Source of the DNA: GAS188 sp963794475
Lineage (GTDB): Bacteria; Pseudomonadota; Alphaproteobacteria; Rhizobiales; Beijerinckiaceae
Assembly: GCA_963794475.1 (NCBI GenBank)
Contig: CAWCDW010000004.1
Coordinates: 62,001 to 126,000, forward strand
Length of the DNA stretch: 64,000 nt
Direction: 5' to 3'
Shown: one piece after another, positions 34,871 to 43,452 of the stretch
Numbering within the stretch: position 1 is the first letter of the stretch
Layout of the letters: each line of letters starts with the position of its first letter
Position numbers and translations under genes: made by a program
Notes under the pieces: generated by a model
Told to the model about the DNA's origin: nothing
The model's database searches: none
Seen by the model: the letters and a program-made list of their open reading frames with translations, nothing else

Positions 34871-36148
34871 ATGGATCACGCGAGGATGAGCGTGCAGACG
34901 AACCCGATCGCGGTGGTGGGCGCCGGCATCGGCGGCCTCGCGGCGGCGCTCTTCCTGTCGCGCGCCGGCTTTGAGGTTTCGCTCGTCGAGAAGCGCACCC
35001 GCGTGGAGGAAGAAGGCGCGGGTCTGCAGCTTTCGCCCAACGCGAGCCGCATTCTCATCGAGGCCGGCATGGGGCCTGCCTTGTCGCGGCGCGCCAGCGC
35101 GCCGGAACGCGTCCGCATTCGCCGCGCCGCGGATGGGCGCGAGCTTGCCGCGATGCCGCTCGGCCAGGAAATCAAGAAGCGCCACGGCGCACCTTACTTC
35201 GTCATCCATCGGGCCGAGCTTGCGGGGCTTCTTCTCGACGCGGTGCGCGGCGAGCCTCGCGTTCAACTGCTCTACGGACGTGAGGCGCAAGGCTTCATCG
35301 AGCGTGAGGGCGGTCTCGCACTCACCTTGCGGAGCGAGCGTGGCGTCGAGAGCAGGCTCGACGCCTCGGTGCTCGTTGCGGCCGACGGCCTCTGGAGCCC
35401 GCATGCCTCATTGAAGGAGCCGCCCCGCTTTTCCGGTTTTTGCGCTTGGCGCGCCCTCGTCCCGGCGGTCGACGCGCCGCCATTCGCGCGCGCCGAAGAG
35501 GTGGGGCTTTGGCTCGGCCCGCGCGCGCATCTCGTCCACTACCCGCTGAAGAACGGTGCCGCCGTCAATCTCGTCGCCGTGATCAAGGAGAAGCGCCCCC
35601 AAGAGGGATGGTCACGTTCGGGCGACGCGGAGGCGATCGGCAAGGCCCTCGCGGCATGGAACGAAAACGCACGCGCCCTCGTCGCCTCGGCTCCCTCCTG
35701 GAGATGCTGGTCCCTCTTCGACCGCAAGCCGGCGCGCCGCTTCGGAAATGGTCTCGTAACGCTCCTCGGCGATGCCGCCCATCCGATGCTGCCTTTCCTT
35801 GCGCAAGGCGCCGCCATGGCGATCGAGGATGCGGCCGTGCTCGCCCTCGCCCTCGCGCCGCTGGCAAAGGCCGCGACGGGCCTGAAGGGCAGCGTTCCCG
35901 CGGCGGCGCCCCATGCCGGACGCCGTCGTGAAATGGCGAGAGCGCTGCGCCGCTACGAGCATGCGCGCGCGGTGCGCACCGCCCGCGCGCAGCGCGAGGC
36001 GCAGCGCAATATTTTCGCCTATCACGCCGGATTCCCGCTTTGCGCGGCACGCGACCTCGTCTTGTCGCGCTCGTCTGGCGAAAGCCTTCTCGCGCGTTAC
36101 GACTGGCTCTACGGCTGGCGCGCCCAACAAGGCCTGCCCGAACGCTGA
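34871..36148 (+). CDS. FAD-dependent monooxygenase (salicylate hydroxylase-like)
   Basis: A 425-residue flavoprotein hydroxylase. It has the Rossmann FAD motif VVGAGIGGLAAALFLSRAGF near the start, EEGAGLQLSPNASRIL, and the second FAD motif GDAAHPMLPFLAQGAAMAIE with EDAAVLA. This is the group A monooxygenase pattern (UbiH/salicylate hydroxylase group) using NAD(P)H and O2 on an aromatic or cyclic substrate. The C-terminal 90 residues are Arg/Ala-rich. The ATG at 34871 follows GCGGGGG; 34886 is the alternative. The substrate is unknown. It marks the right end of ordinary core sequence before the accessory area. Confidence 0.87.
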   Translation: MDHARMSVQTNPIAVVGAGIGGLAAALFLSRAGFEVSLVEKRTRVEEEGAGLQLSPNASRILIEAGMGPALSRRASAPERVRIRRAADGRELAAMPLGQEIKKRHGAPYFVIHRAELAGLLLDAVRGEPRVQLLYGREAQGFIEREGGLALTLRSERGVESRLDASVLVAADGLWSPHASLKEPPRFSGFCAWRALVPAVDAPPFARAEEVGLWLGPRAHLVHYPLKNGAAVNLVAVIKEKRPQEGWSRSGDAEAIGKALAAWNENARALVASAPSWRCWSLFDRKPARRFGNGLVTLLGDAAHPMLPFLAQGAAMAIEDAAVLALALAPLAKAATGLKGSVPAAAPHAGRRREMARALRRYEHARAVRTARAQREAQRNIFAYHAGFPLCAARDLVLSRSSGESLLARYDWLYGWRAQQGLPER

Positions 36149-36453
36149 GCGGTCGCTAGCCGCCTGAGGAAGCGATTCTAATAGGCAAAGGCGCGCAGGA
36201 GCTTGGCGTTAGCCGCACCAGCGATCGCCGGGATTATTTGACTGATTGATCGGTCATGGTCCGTCACCTTGCGAATAAATCGATTCGTAGTGCCATTAGA
36301 GTGCCTGCCGCGAAGCGCTAGCGCTTTCGTGAAACGGCACCCGCTCCGGCTTACTTGATCGATCGGGGAATGCGCGCTAGGCCAGCGCGCGCTAACTGCT
36401 TGCACCCGACGGTCTAAGATAATAGCAACCTATTGTCGGTGGTGAACCTTGAT
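36149..36453. other. Intergenic region without a supported gene
   Basis: About 300 bp between the monooxygenase stop and the glycosyltransferase. G+C content drops visibly here and codon style changes downstream. Contains a degenerate inverted motif around TTGACTGATTGATCGGTCATGG, but no clear promoter, terminator or RNA. Likely the boundary of the accessory glycan fragment. Confidence 0.4.
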
Positions 36454-37224
36454 ATGCCGAAGCTGCGGCTGCTCGTCCTCATAGTCGCATACTATGCCGA
36501 GCGTACGATCGAGAAAGTGGTTCGCCGCATCCCGCGGACCCTACTCGATCTTTACGACGTTGAAATCTTGATTATCGACGATGGTTCGAGGGACGCAACA
36601 TTTGCGGAGGGGGTCGGCGTGGCCCAGCAGGTCGACCTTCCCTTCAAGGTGACCGTGCTCCACAACCCGATCAATCAAGGCTATGGCGGCAACCAGAAGA
36701 TCGGTTACCACTACGCAATCCAGCAACGTTTCGATTTCGTGGTGTTGCTGCATGGAGATGGGCAGTATGCCCCAGAGATGCTCGCCACGCTGGCTGAGCC
36801 CCTTCGCCGAGGCGAAACCGACGCCGTATTCGGCTCGCGCATGCTTGTGCCGAAAGATGCGCTGAAGGGGGGCATGCCGCTCTATAAATACTATGGCAAT
36901 CGCATTCTGACCGCGCTGCAAAACTGGCTGTTGGGTACAAACCTCTCTGAGTTTCACAGCGGCTATCGAGTTTATGCGGTAGAAGCCCTCAAATCGATTC
37001 CGTTTGAACGCAATTCAAATGTCTTTCACTTCGACACGGAGATCATCACCCAACTCCTAATCGCCGGCAAGCGCATCAAGGAGATTGCGATCCCGACGTA
37101 TTATGGAGATGAACTCTGCCGTGCGTGGATACCCGACGTTCACTCGGCTTGCGCCTATTCTAACTGTGATCCTTGTGATTTTTTTTGGAGCCGCTGCTGG
37201 CTACCAGTATGGAGAATCAAATAA
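36454..37224 (+). CDS. Glycosyltransferase family 2, truncated or frameshifted at its C terminus
   Basis: A 256-residue protein whose first 215 residues are a well-conserved polyprenol-type GT2: LRLLVLIVAYYAERTIEKVV, EILIIDDGSRDATF, NQGYGGNQKIGYHYAI, LLHGDGQYAPEML (metal site) and VFGSRMLVP. In homologues the conserved TYYGDEI motif is followed by about 80 more residues. Here, directly after TYYGDEL, the sequence becomes CRAWIPDVHSACAYSNCDPC, unlike the family. An overlapping frame from 37103 instead reads a new hydrophobic N terminus. A deletion or frameshift has therefore removed the normal end. G+C content appears lower than in the flanks, suggesting acquisition by transfer. Confidence 0.75.
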   Translation: MPKLRLLVLIVAYYAERTIEKVVRRIPRTLLDLYDVEILIIDDGSRDATFAEGVGVAQQVDLPFKVTVLHNPINQGYGGNQKIGYHYAIQQRFDFVVLLHGDGQYAPEMLATLAEPLRRGETDAVFGSRMLVPKDALKGGMPLYKYYGNRILTALQNWLLGTNLSEFHSGYRVYAVEALKSIPFERNSNVFHFDTEIITQLLIAGKRIKEIAIPTYYGDELCRAWIPDVHSACAYSNCDPCDFFWSRCWLPVWRIK

Positions 37225-38015
37225 GAAACGATGGGACCAATTCGGCGGCGTATTCAGCCTTGCTTCGAACCGTTCCCGACCTGCTTCCGGATACGATTGT
37301 AGTGATGATTGCGCCGGAGGCGCGGGCGCCGGCCTATGAAGATCTGTGGTTCGATGCAGGCTTGCGCCTCGCTTACCCGCAAGTGAGGGTGAAAGGCACG
37401 TTCTGGTATGCGGACCAGAGGCCGATCTTCGGAAAGGATCTGGTATTAAGGAATGGAAGCTGGGTCTGGCAAAAGATCGGCATCTTTTTGAGCGCGGAGC
37501 CGATCCCATTCAAGAATACCGTTATCGTCGAATTGAATGACGCGGGTCAGGTCGAAGTCCTGGATGAGGTGCCCTCCTTCATCTCCGATGATCCCCAGGT
37601 ACGCCAGGCCTATCGCCCCTATTCCCGAATATTATGTGGCAGCCCGAGCGAAACGGCGCTGAACCGATATGAAATGTCATCAGTGCCACGTGCCACGGAA
37701 TGTGTGAAGCCGGCGCAGACAATAAACGTCACCCGCGCTAGTTTCGGCCTCAACTGTGATCGAAAGAGTTGGACAAGGCATCTTTTCAAAATTGTAACGC
37801 TTGGAAACGAGACCAAGCAAATCCGGCGCATGTGTCACGGCCTCTCTCACTGCGAGCTCGATGTTAGCGCCGCCAGTTTCGACAATCCCCGACCGAGTTG
37901 CGGCGACAAAGAGCTCCATGTTGCCTGGATGTGCGGAGGAGCGGCGCAAGTACACTCGACGCGCATATCCGAGGCTTTGGGCAAGCGTATCGAGCTGTCT
38001 TGCAACGCAAACTGA
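37103..38015 (+). pseudogene. Remnant of an exported protein with lectin-like C terminus (frames shifted)
   Basis: Two frames seem to belong together. From 37103 a frame opens with a hydrophobic segment, LAPILTVILVIFFGAAAGYQ. From 37209 another frame runs to the stop at 38015, with about 270 residues: TVPDLLPDTIVVMIAPEARA and LRLAYPQVRVKGTFWYADQR, then a cysteine-rich end (ASFGLNC, MCHGLSHCELDVSAA, SCGDKELHVAWMCGG). The Cys spacing of that end resembles SUEL/galactose-binding lectin domains, which are mostly eukaryotic but occur in some bacteria; this match is by eye. A T8 run at 37179-37186 is a likely slippage point. A membrane glycan-polymer protein reduced by deletion is the best guess. 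Confidence 0.4.
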
Positions 38016-38450
38016 TCAAGCCGCCGCCAGGTGCCGCCGCTTGCCCAAGAGGGCATCGATGCTGAAAGTGCCCGCGCCGAGAAGCATGACATAGGCGAAG
38101 CCGCCGGCCATGGTCAGGTTTTTCATGAAATGAATTTCCATGTTGCGGTCGCCGAAGTTGCTGTGGCCGACAATCGCGGTCCCGACGCACCATAATCCCA
38201 AAACAATGGCCGCCGGGCGTGTGAACAAGCCGACGAGCATCAAGGTTCCGCCACCGAGCTCGACAGCGACGGCGAGGAGATACACTAGGCTCGGCATCGG
38301 GAGTCCGATTTTGGTGAAATAAGCCGTGGTGCCCGCCGCGGCCGTGAGCTTGCCAAATCCGGCCCAGATGAAGATCGCGCTCATCAGCACGCGGCTCAAA
38401 AGGGCCACGACGCTAACAGAAGCGCTTTTGTCGAATTCGCTGTTTGTCAT
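38016..38450 (-). CDS. DoxX family membrane protein
   Basis: A 144-residue protein with four hydrophobic helices, of the DoxX/SURF4 type: LLSRVLMSAIFIWAGFGKLT, YLLAVAVELGGGTLMLVG, AAIVLGLWCVGTAIVGHSNF and MAGGFAYVMLLGAGTFSID. DoxX proteins are small inner-membrane proteins linked to redox or oxidative-stress functions; the exact role of this subtype is unknown. Its stop abuts the stop of the preceding remnant with no spacer. Downstream-facing neighbours are accessory. Confidence 0.88.
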   Translation of the reverse strand: MTNSEFDKSASVSVVALLSRVLMSAIFIWAGFGKLTAAAGTTAYFTKIGLPMPSLVYLLAVAVELGGGTLMLVGLFTRPAAIVLGLWCVGTAIVGHSNFGDRNMEIHFMKNLTMAGGFAYVMLLGAGTFSIDALLGKRRHLAAA

Positions 38451-38722
38451 CGTTTTGATCCATGAGTGAGAGCGACTTCGCCGTTCGGTGCGTCGCCGCT
38501 TGCAGCATGGAAATCATGCGAAACGAGCGAAAGAGCACAATAAAAGCTTTCGTGATCTGCGGCGCCCGGGAAAGTTGACGACACGCTCGCCCCTGACTTG
38601 CACTCGCCGCGGCCCGTTACCGATTGATTAACCCGGCTCATCAAGACTGCGGTTTCGCGGGAAACATCGCCTTTGCTCGAGGCTCGGGCATTGCATGCGA
38701 TTCGTTCGGGAAGGAAAATGAG

Positions 38723-39133
38723 ATGCAAAAGAAAATTGCTGGCGCGATTGGGGTTTTATCCGCCGTCGCGGCCTTGGACTGCGCGCAAGCCGCGGCGCCG
38801 AGCGCCACGAATGCGACTGAATTCCTAAAGCCCCAATCCTTCGCGGAGCTGCTCGAGCCCGTTCCCAACGCGCTCGCTCTCCTCAAGGAGGTGGACGACA
38901 CCCAAGCGGTGCAACGAAAAGCCAACCCCCGACTGGCGCAATATTTCTACGACCACCACCACCACCACCACCATCATCATCACCATCATCATCACCACGC
39001 TCACTACCAGCCTGGATGGGGTGCGCCCGTCGTCGAGGAACGTGTTGTTGTGCCGCTCGGCAATGGCGGCATGAGCGCCCATGAACGGCGGTTGCAGATC
39101 ATCTGGTGCACCCAGCATCCCGGCCGGTGCTAG
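38723..39133 (+). CDS. Exported protein with a run of 15 histidines
   Basis: A 136-residue protein with a signal peptide (MQKKIAGAIGVLSAVAALDC, then AQAAA), an Asn/Ala-rich linker, FLKPQSFAELLEPVPNALAL, and at about residues 78-92 an uninterrupted stretch of 15 His, followed by AHYQPGWGAPVVEERVVVPL and a closing WCTQHPGRC. GGAAGG lies upstream of the ATG. The family is not recognised, but the layout (signal peptide, His tract, short C-terminal domain) resembles small alphaproteobacterial periplasmic proteins thought to bind Ni, Zn or Cu. The CAC/CAT codons of the tract are mixed, so the run is not a simple trinucleotide expansion. Confidence 0.75.
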   Translation: MQKKIAGAIGVLSAVAALDCAQAAAPSATNATEFLKPQSFAELLEPVPNALALLKEVDDTQAVQRKANPRLAQYFYDHHHHHHHHHHHHHHHAHYQPGWGAPVVEERVVVPLGNGGMSAHERRLQIIWCTQHPGRC

Positions 39134-39143
39134 AAACCGGGAA

Positions 39144-39161
39144 ATCTCTTTTCGAAGAGAT
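39144..39161 (+). terminator. Stem-loop after the poly-His gene
   Basis: A perfect 7-bp stem (ATCTCTT / AAGAGAT) with a stable TTCG tetraloop, beginning 10 bp after the stop of the poly-His gene. No T-run follows, so it may be a stabilising 3' hairpin or weak terminator rather than a classical one. Confidence 0.4.
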
Positions 39162-39372
39162 CGAGGCCGTTCAGCAAAGCCGAGCGTGATGACGGAACGA
39201 CTTGAGGTCATCATGCAAGGGAGCGGAAGCCGTTGAGATGGGATCGGCCTTGCCGCTCCCATTTCTTCCTTCGAGTGGCCGGGCTGGCGCGTCGTTTCGA
39301 ACCTCCGTCCGCAAACCGCTGGAGGCGTACGCCTGGGGAGCGATCTGCTGCTCGCTTACGCAAAATCTGAAA

Positions 39373-39420
39373 TGGTGCCGCGAGAGAGGATTGAACTCTC
39401 GACCTCTGCCTTACCCAGGC
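39373..39420 (-). pseudogene. 3' half of a tRNA-Thr (probable distal attachment site)
   Basis: Read on the minus strand this contains the 3' side of a tRNA: a degraded anticodon arm (GCC, loop TGGGTAA, GGC), a complete T arm (GAGAG-TTCAATC-CTCTC), an acceptor strand TCGCGGCA and an encoded CCA. The D arm and 5' acceptor strand are absent. It matches the 3' 47 nt of the intact tRNA-Thr at 50674-50748 with about four mismatches and in the same orientation. That is the arrangement left when an element integrates at a tRNA 3' end. It can also be a remnant of another Thr isoacceptor gene. Confidence 0.7.
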
Positions 39421-39813
39421 AATACCTCCTTACTAATTTAAACGATTTCACCGATTTCAACGCCTCGCTTCGGCAAGCGCCCGTGACGCTTGCGAACATG
39501 GCGTGATGACTCGTGTAAAACCCATGTAAAAAATCGATAAGCAAAATACTTTCCAACTGCGGACATGCTGTTTGGCAATTGATCCCCTGGTCCTGAGCAT
39601 GCGCGCGAGGACTGAGAAAGAGGGTGGCGGCGCGTCATGGGCGCCGGCACGATCCCTTGATGCCGAGCCGCTCTCGCTCGAGCCTTTTGAGGAGGTGGAC
39701 GGACCTTTGGCCCTTGAACCAGCAATGCCTTGCCCGAGGCATTCCGACCTGCGAAGGTCAGAGGGCGCCTAAGATCGGCAGAACGATCTTGGTTAGCAGC
39801 AGAAGGTTTATTG

Positions 39814-41136
39814 ATGCAGCCTGAGACGCGCTACGCCAAAAGCGGCGATGTTCACATCGCATACGAAGTGTTCGGCGAGGGCCCCGTCAACTTGGTTGTG
39901 GTTCCCGGGTTCGTTTCGAACGTGGAAGTCTTTTGGGACCAGCCCGACTTCTCTCGTTGGCAGCTTCGTCTAGCAAGCTACGCTCGCATGGCGAGGTTCG
40001 ATAAGCGCGGCACCGGCATGTCTGACCGCGTCGCCGAGCTTCCCGGGCTGGACCAGCGCATGGACGACCTTCGAGCAGTTATGGACGCTGCCGGCATGGA
40101 TCAGGCCGCAGTGCTCGGCATCTCGGAAGGCGGGGCTCTCTCGGTGCTTTTCGCGGCCACTTATCCGAACCGTTGCCGGGCGCTGGTGCTTTATGGCGCA
40201 TTTGCACATTATTGGTCGACCGAGGGGGCGCTCGCCGCAAATCTGCTGTATGTTGATCAAGCGTGGGGCACCGGCGGCAGCTTGCCCATCTTCGCGCCCT
40301 CGCGCGCGAACGATCCGGCCTTCCAACGCTGGTGGGGCCGCTACGAACGTCTAGGCGCAAGCCCCGCCGCCGTCTCGGCCCTTTTGCGGATGTACACCCA
40401 GATCGATGTCAGGGACATCCTTCCGACGATCCGTACGCCGACGCTCGTTATTCACCGAACCGGCGACCGTTGCGTTCCCGTCGACTGTGGACGCTTTCTG
40501 GCCGAGCGCATCCCGGGCGCTCGCTATATCGAACTACCGGGCATCGATCACATACCTGCAATAGGCGACAATGCAATGGAGATCGCTGACGGCATTGGGG
40601 AGTTCCTGACCGGAGCGAAGGCGCCAGTCGCGGCCGACACCGTCCTCGCCACGGTGCTCTTCACTGACATTGTCGGCTCGACCGAGAAGGCAGCCGCGCT
40701 CGGCGACCGACAATGGCGCGATCTCCTCGATAACCATCACCTGACGATCCGGCGCAACCTCGCGCTGTTTCGCGGCCATGAGGTCAAGACGACCGGCGAC
40801 GGCGTTCTTGCCACCTTCGACGGCCCGGCGCGCGGGGTGCGCTGCGCCTGCGCGATTGCCGACGAAACTAAGTCGCTTGGCATAGAAGTCCGTGCCGGGC
40901 TTCACACGGGGGAATGCGAAGTCATGGGCGACGACTACGGCGGTATTGCCGTTCACATTGGCGCTCGGGTCGCGGCGCTCGCTGGCGCAAGCGAGGTACT
41001 GGTGTCGAGCACCGTGAAGGACCTCGTGGCGGGCTCCGGTCTGCGCTTCAGCGAGTACGGCATCAAATCGCTCAAGGGTGTTCCGGGCGTGTGGAGCATC
41101 TTTGCGGTCGATCGATCACAGCGCGGCATCGTTTGA
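39814..41136 (+). CDS. Alpha/beta hydrolase fused to a class III adenylate/guanylate cyclase domain
   Basis: A 440-residue two-domain protein. Residues about 1-270 form an alpha/beta hydrolase with the elbow VLGISEGGALSVLFA and HIPAIGDN near its end. Residues about 285-435 form a class III cyclase catalytic domain: VLFTDIVGSTEKAAALGD (metal Asp), GHEVKTTGDGVLATFDGP and VRAGLHTGECEVMGDDYGG. This fusion is frequent in Rhizobiales and Mycobacterium and usually multi-copy. The product is presumably cAMP; what the hydrolase senses or cleaves is unknown. First clear gene inside the tRNA-bounded region. Confidence 0.9.
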   Translation: MQPETRYAKSGDVHIAYEVFGEGPVNLVVVPGFVSNVEVFWDQPDFSRWQLRLASYARMARFDKRGTGMSDRVAELPGLDQRMDDLRAVMDAAGMDQAAVLGISEGGALSVLFAATYPNRCRALVLYGAFAHYWSTEGALAANLLYVDQAWGTGGSLPIFAPSRANDPAFQRWWGRYERLGASPAAVSALLRMYTQIDVRDILPTIRTPTLVIHRTGDRCVPVDCGRFLAERIPGARYIELPGIDHIPAIGDNAMEIADGIGEFLTGAKAPVAADTVLATVLFTDIVGSTEKAAALGDRQWRDLLDNHHLTIRRNLALFRGHEVKTTGDGVLATFDGPARGVRCACAIADETKSLGIEVRAGLHTGECEVMGDDYGGIAVHIGARVAALAGASEVLVSSTVKDLVAGSGLRFSEYGIKSLKGVPGVWSIFAVDRSQRGIV

Positions 41137-41307
41137 CCCTTTGCTGCGCAGGTCGTCGCCGTCGCCCCAAGCTTGAGGCCAGTCACTTCCGGTAATGGCC
41201 CAAAGCAGCCCACCGCACCGTCTTGCCGAACTGGCTATGGTCGGCCGGACTTCCGTTCGTTCCCCTGCGCAGATACGATCCCCAACGAAAAACTGGGGAG
41301 GGTTTCA

Positions 41308-41682
41308 ATGAAAGCTTCTGTTCTAAGCTTCCGCTCCGCCGTGCTCATCCTTGTGGCTGGAGTGATCTGGGGTATCGCAATGGGTATCAGCGAAGATCAC
41401 TCGACGTTTTCTGCGCATGCGCACCTGAACCTGCTGGGTTGGGTGTCCCTCTTTCTATTCGGTATCTACTATCACCTGCACCCATCACTCGATAGCCACC
41501 GTTTAGCCTCGATGCAGGTCTGGATTTGGATAGCAGCCACGATCCTTTTCAGCATCGGCATTGCCTTGGTAAATTCGGGGAGGACTGGTGGCGATTCGAT
41601 AGCCGCTGCCTCTTCGCTGGTTATCCTAGCTGATACGCTGCTATTTGGCTGGCTTGTTTATCGCGACCCTGAGTTGAATTAG
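41308..41682 (+). CDS. Small four-helix membrane protein with a HAHLNLLGW motif
   Basis: A 124-residue membrane protein with about four helices: AVLILVAGVIWGIAMGI, SAHAHLNLLGWVSLFLFGIY, MQVWIWIAATILFSIGIALV and SSLVILADTLLFGWLVY. The HAHLNLLGW segment resembles a heme-ligand-bearing helix of heme-copper oxidase subunit I or NnrS-like proteins, but the protein is far too short to be either. Similar small proteins are annotated as hypothetical or cytochrome-oxidase-like in several Proteobacteria. GGGAGGGTTTCA precedes the ATG. Heme binding through the paired His is speculative. Confidence 0.7.
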   Translation: MKASVLSFRSAVLILVAGVIWGIAMGISEDHSTFSAHAHLNLLGWVSLFLFGIYYHLHPSLDSHRLASMQVWIWIAATILFSIGIALVNSGRTGGDSIAAASSLVILADTLLFGWLVYRDPELN

Positions 41683-41689
41683 ATGGGCG

Positions 41690-42204
41690 GTAGGCAACAG
41701 CCCCCGCCGAGCCGGCAAAAATCAAGGCCGAACATGCCCGCGAATGCCCAGGGACGTCACGCGGGAAACGGATCGCGCCCAGGCTGGCCCTTTTCGGAAG
41801 TGCCATCCGCGGCGAGTGGGCCGCTCTTGGCTCCGCAGCAGACTCCAGGAAGCCGCCAGTAGGCCCATGGACGCAACCGGCGTCGACCGCTTCGTGAAGT
41901 TGTCGCGCAAGATTCCATGAGACTACGATCGCGTATTTCGGCGCGCGCCGTGCTGCCGCGGCTGCGATGCGCGATTCCCGGTCCTTCGCCCTGGCGCGAA
42001 TAGCGTCTGCGATAGGCGGCCAAAATTTTTCCTGATCAGGTGTCAGCTGTAGCGATATCAATCCGCGCATCCGGCAAAGCGCTCAAGTCGGCCGCGCCCA
42101 GGCGCTCCGTTACCTCATCAGAAGAGGCCTGGGCATGCGCAACAGGGGAAGCGCTAAAGGAAGAGAGCAGTGACTCCGGCAGCTACCATTTTCAACATCG
42201 TCAT
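41690..42204 (-). pseudogene. Frameshifted LTXXQ/Spy-like periplasmic protein gene
   Basis: Minus-strand sequence from 42204 starts a signal peptide (MTMLKMVAAGVTALF) behind GGGAG. It continues in a second frame as SASPVAHAQASSDEVTERLG and ALPDARIDIA, then shifts again to LQLTPDQEKFWPPIADAIRA with RAKDRESR. The last part is the unmistakable LTXXQ motif of Spy/CpxP-like periplasmic proteins, and the pieces are in the family order. At least two frameshifts separate them and the C-terminal half is unrecognisable, so the gene is decayed. Confidence 0.65.
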
Positions 42205-42338
42205 CTCCCGAATGGTTGCCCAGCCAAGCCTAAATCAAATCTAAAAAGGTGCTTCGCTGAATTGACCTTTATCAAAAAACCTTTTCGCAAAGACGTTATT
42301 AATTCCACATGGAAAACTCGGGACAAGGAGGAGCAGTC

Positions 42339-42689
42339 ATGCGCGGCGTTGCGATATTTGCCGTATGCGCGGCGCTCTCACTTGCGCATGCCGGCCAAGC
42401 CAAATCCGACGTCACCCGGACGCCGAAGATGACGACCGCATCCTTCTCTTCGATCAATGAAATTGCCGTCGTCAGTCTAGAAACTTTGTCGAACGAGGCT
42501 CAGGAGCAGGTCTACGCGGCAACCGTTCGAATGAGCGACGATCAGCTCCGCGCTTTACGGCAGTCAATCGACAGCCTTCCCGCGGCTTGCGAGGCCCTGA
42601 AGGCAAGAGATCTGCATGCTTTCGATGTCGTCGCGGCTGTTATCAACGGCGAGGGCCAGTTGTTGCTGATCACCGCTCTTGTGGTTTGA
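42339..42689 (+). CDS. Small exported protein of unknown family
   Basis: A 116-residue protein with a signal peptide (MRGVAIFAVCAALSLAHAGQ) after a strong AAGGAGGAG. The mature part is mildly amphipathic: INEIAVVSLETLSNEAQEQV, MSDDQLRALRQSIDSLPAAC and LHAFDVVAAVINGEGQLLLI. It contains one cysteine and no histidine tract. I do not recognise a family. It lies upstream of two other small exported proteins on the same strand, so they could be expressed together. Confidence 0.6.
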   Translation: MRGVAIFAVCAALSLAHAGQAKSDVTRTPKMTTASFSSINEIAVVSLETLSNEAQEQVYAATVRMSDDQLRALRQSIDSLPAACEALKARDLHAFDVVAAVINGEGQLLLITALVV

Positions 42690-42888
42690 GCGCTGTTGCT
42701 GGCGGACGAAAGGACAGGGCAGGCCGCGCAGTGTGACTCGGTTCGCGTGGAACCATAGAGAAGCTGCCGACGCAAGAACGGCCAAGCTTTGGCTTTGGCG
42801 AAGACCCAACCGACGTGACGAGCACCGATGCATGCCGACCGAGATTGCTGAAGTGCCGGGGCTCCGGCGTAACGAAGAGGAGGATGAC

Positions 42889-43107
42889 ATGACAATAACG
42901 AGTTCTCGAGTGTTACGAGGCGCGGCCATAGTAGGCGCGCTGTTCGTGGGTGGATTCATGGCGGACGTGACTCCCTCTACCTGGCAATCCCGAGGCACCG
43001 TGGTCTCGCAAGCCGAAGCCGTGGTCGGCCGGCCGGCGACGCCCGGCAGTGTCGCCGGTGCCGCAAGGCGCAGCTCAAGGCGTCACGTAAGGCGGCACTA
43101 CTACTGA
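42889..43107 (+). CDS. Small exported cationic protein
   Basis: A 72-residue protein with one hydrophobic segment (VLRGAAIVGALFVGGFMADV) and a short basic tail, VGRPATPGSVAGAARRSSRR then HVRRHYY. GAGGAGGATG just upstream gives a good ribosome site. Similar short secreted proteins with a conserved VGRP-x-TP-x-SVAG-x-ARR tail are common in Bradyrhizobium and Methylobacterium relatives as hypothetical proteins, so the call is a family resemblance without known function. Confidence 0.65.
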   Translation: MTITSSRVLRGAAIVGALFVGGFMADVTPSTWQSRGTVVSQAEAVVGRPATPGSVAGAARRSSRRHVRRHYY

Positions 43108-43231
43108 ACCTTGCAGGTTCGCTCTGCGTCACCTGCTTGCGTGTGGGTACAACCCAACGTTGCGAGGAGGAGCGTGTCTGGGCCGCCGCTCCTTTGCTCA
43201 TCTCGGGCGGTCGATCAGAGAGGCAACGGAA

Positions 43232-43420
43232 ATGATGAAGATCATAAAGCTTGCGGGCATTTCGCTATCCGCGCTGGCTGTATCTACGTTCATTTGTGTT
43301 TCAGCTAACGCAGCAACCCAAATGCCCCCCAAACATCACCATCACTACCACCATCATTACCATCAGCATCATCACTACCACCATCATCACGGCTCCTCAA
43401 TAAAAACGCGGGAGCGATGA
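43232..43420 (+). CDS. Histidine-rich exported peptide
   Basis: A 62-residue protein with a signal peptide (MMKIIKLAGISLSALAVSTF, cleavage near SANAA) and a mature peptide of about 32 residues that is more than half His in H-H-x patterns (KHHHHYHHHYHQHHHYHHHH then GSS). Tyr and Gln break the tract. This is the layout of periplasmic metal-buffering peptides, but no metal-transport gene adjoins it. A diverged copy lies in inverted orientation at 49968-50085. Confidence 0.75.
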   Translation: MMKIIKLAGISLSALAVSTFICVSANAATQMPPKHHHHYHHHYHQHHHYHHHHGSSIKTRER

Positions 43421-43452
43421 AGCAGCTCACTCTGATGAAGCAGCTCACTCTG
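43417..43452 (+). repeat. 18-bp perfect tandem duplication
   Basis: The unit ATGAAGCAGCTCACTCTG occurs twice in direct tandem at 43417-43434 and 43435-43452, starting at the stop codon of the His-rich peptide gene. In frame it encodes MKQLTL twice. It appears to be a recent slippage event; no protein can be assigned to the frame. Confidence 0.85.

Noticed and set aside
38960..38996. CRISPR-like or simple-repeat array at the CAC/CAT tract
   Set aside because: It is a coding poly-His tract inside an open frame with signal peptide, not spaced repeats. No CRISPR array was seen anywhere in the window.
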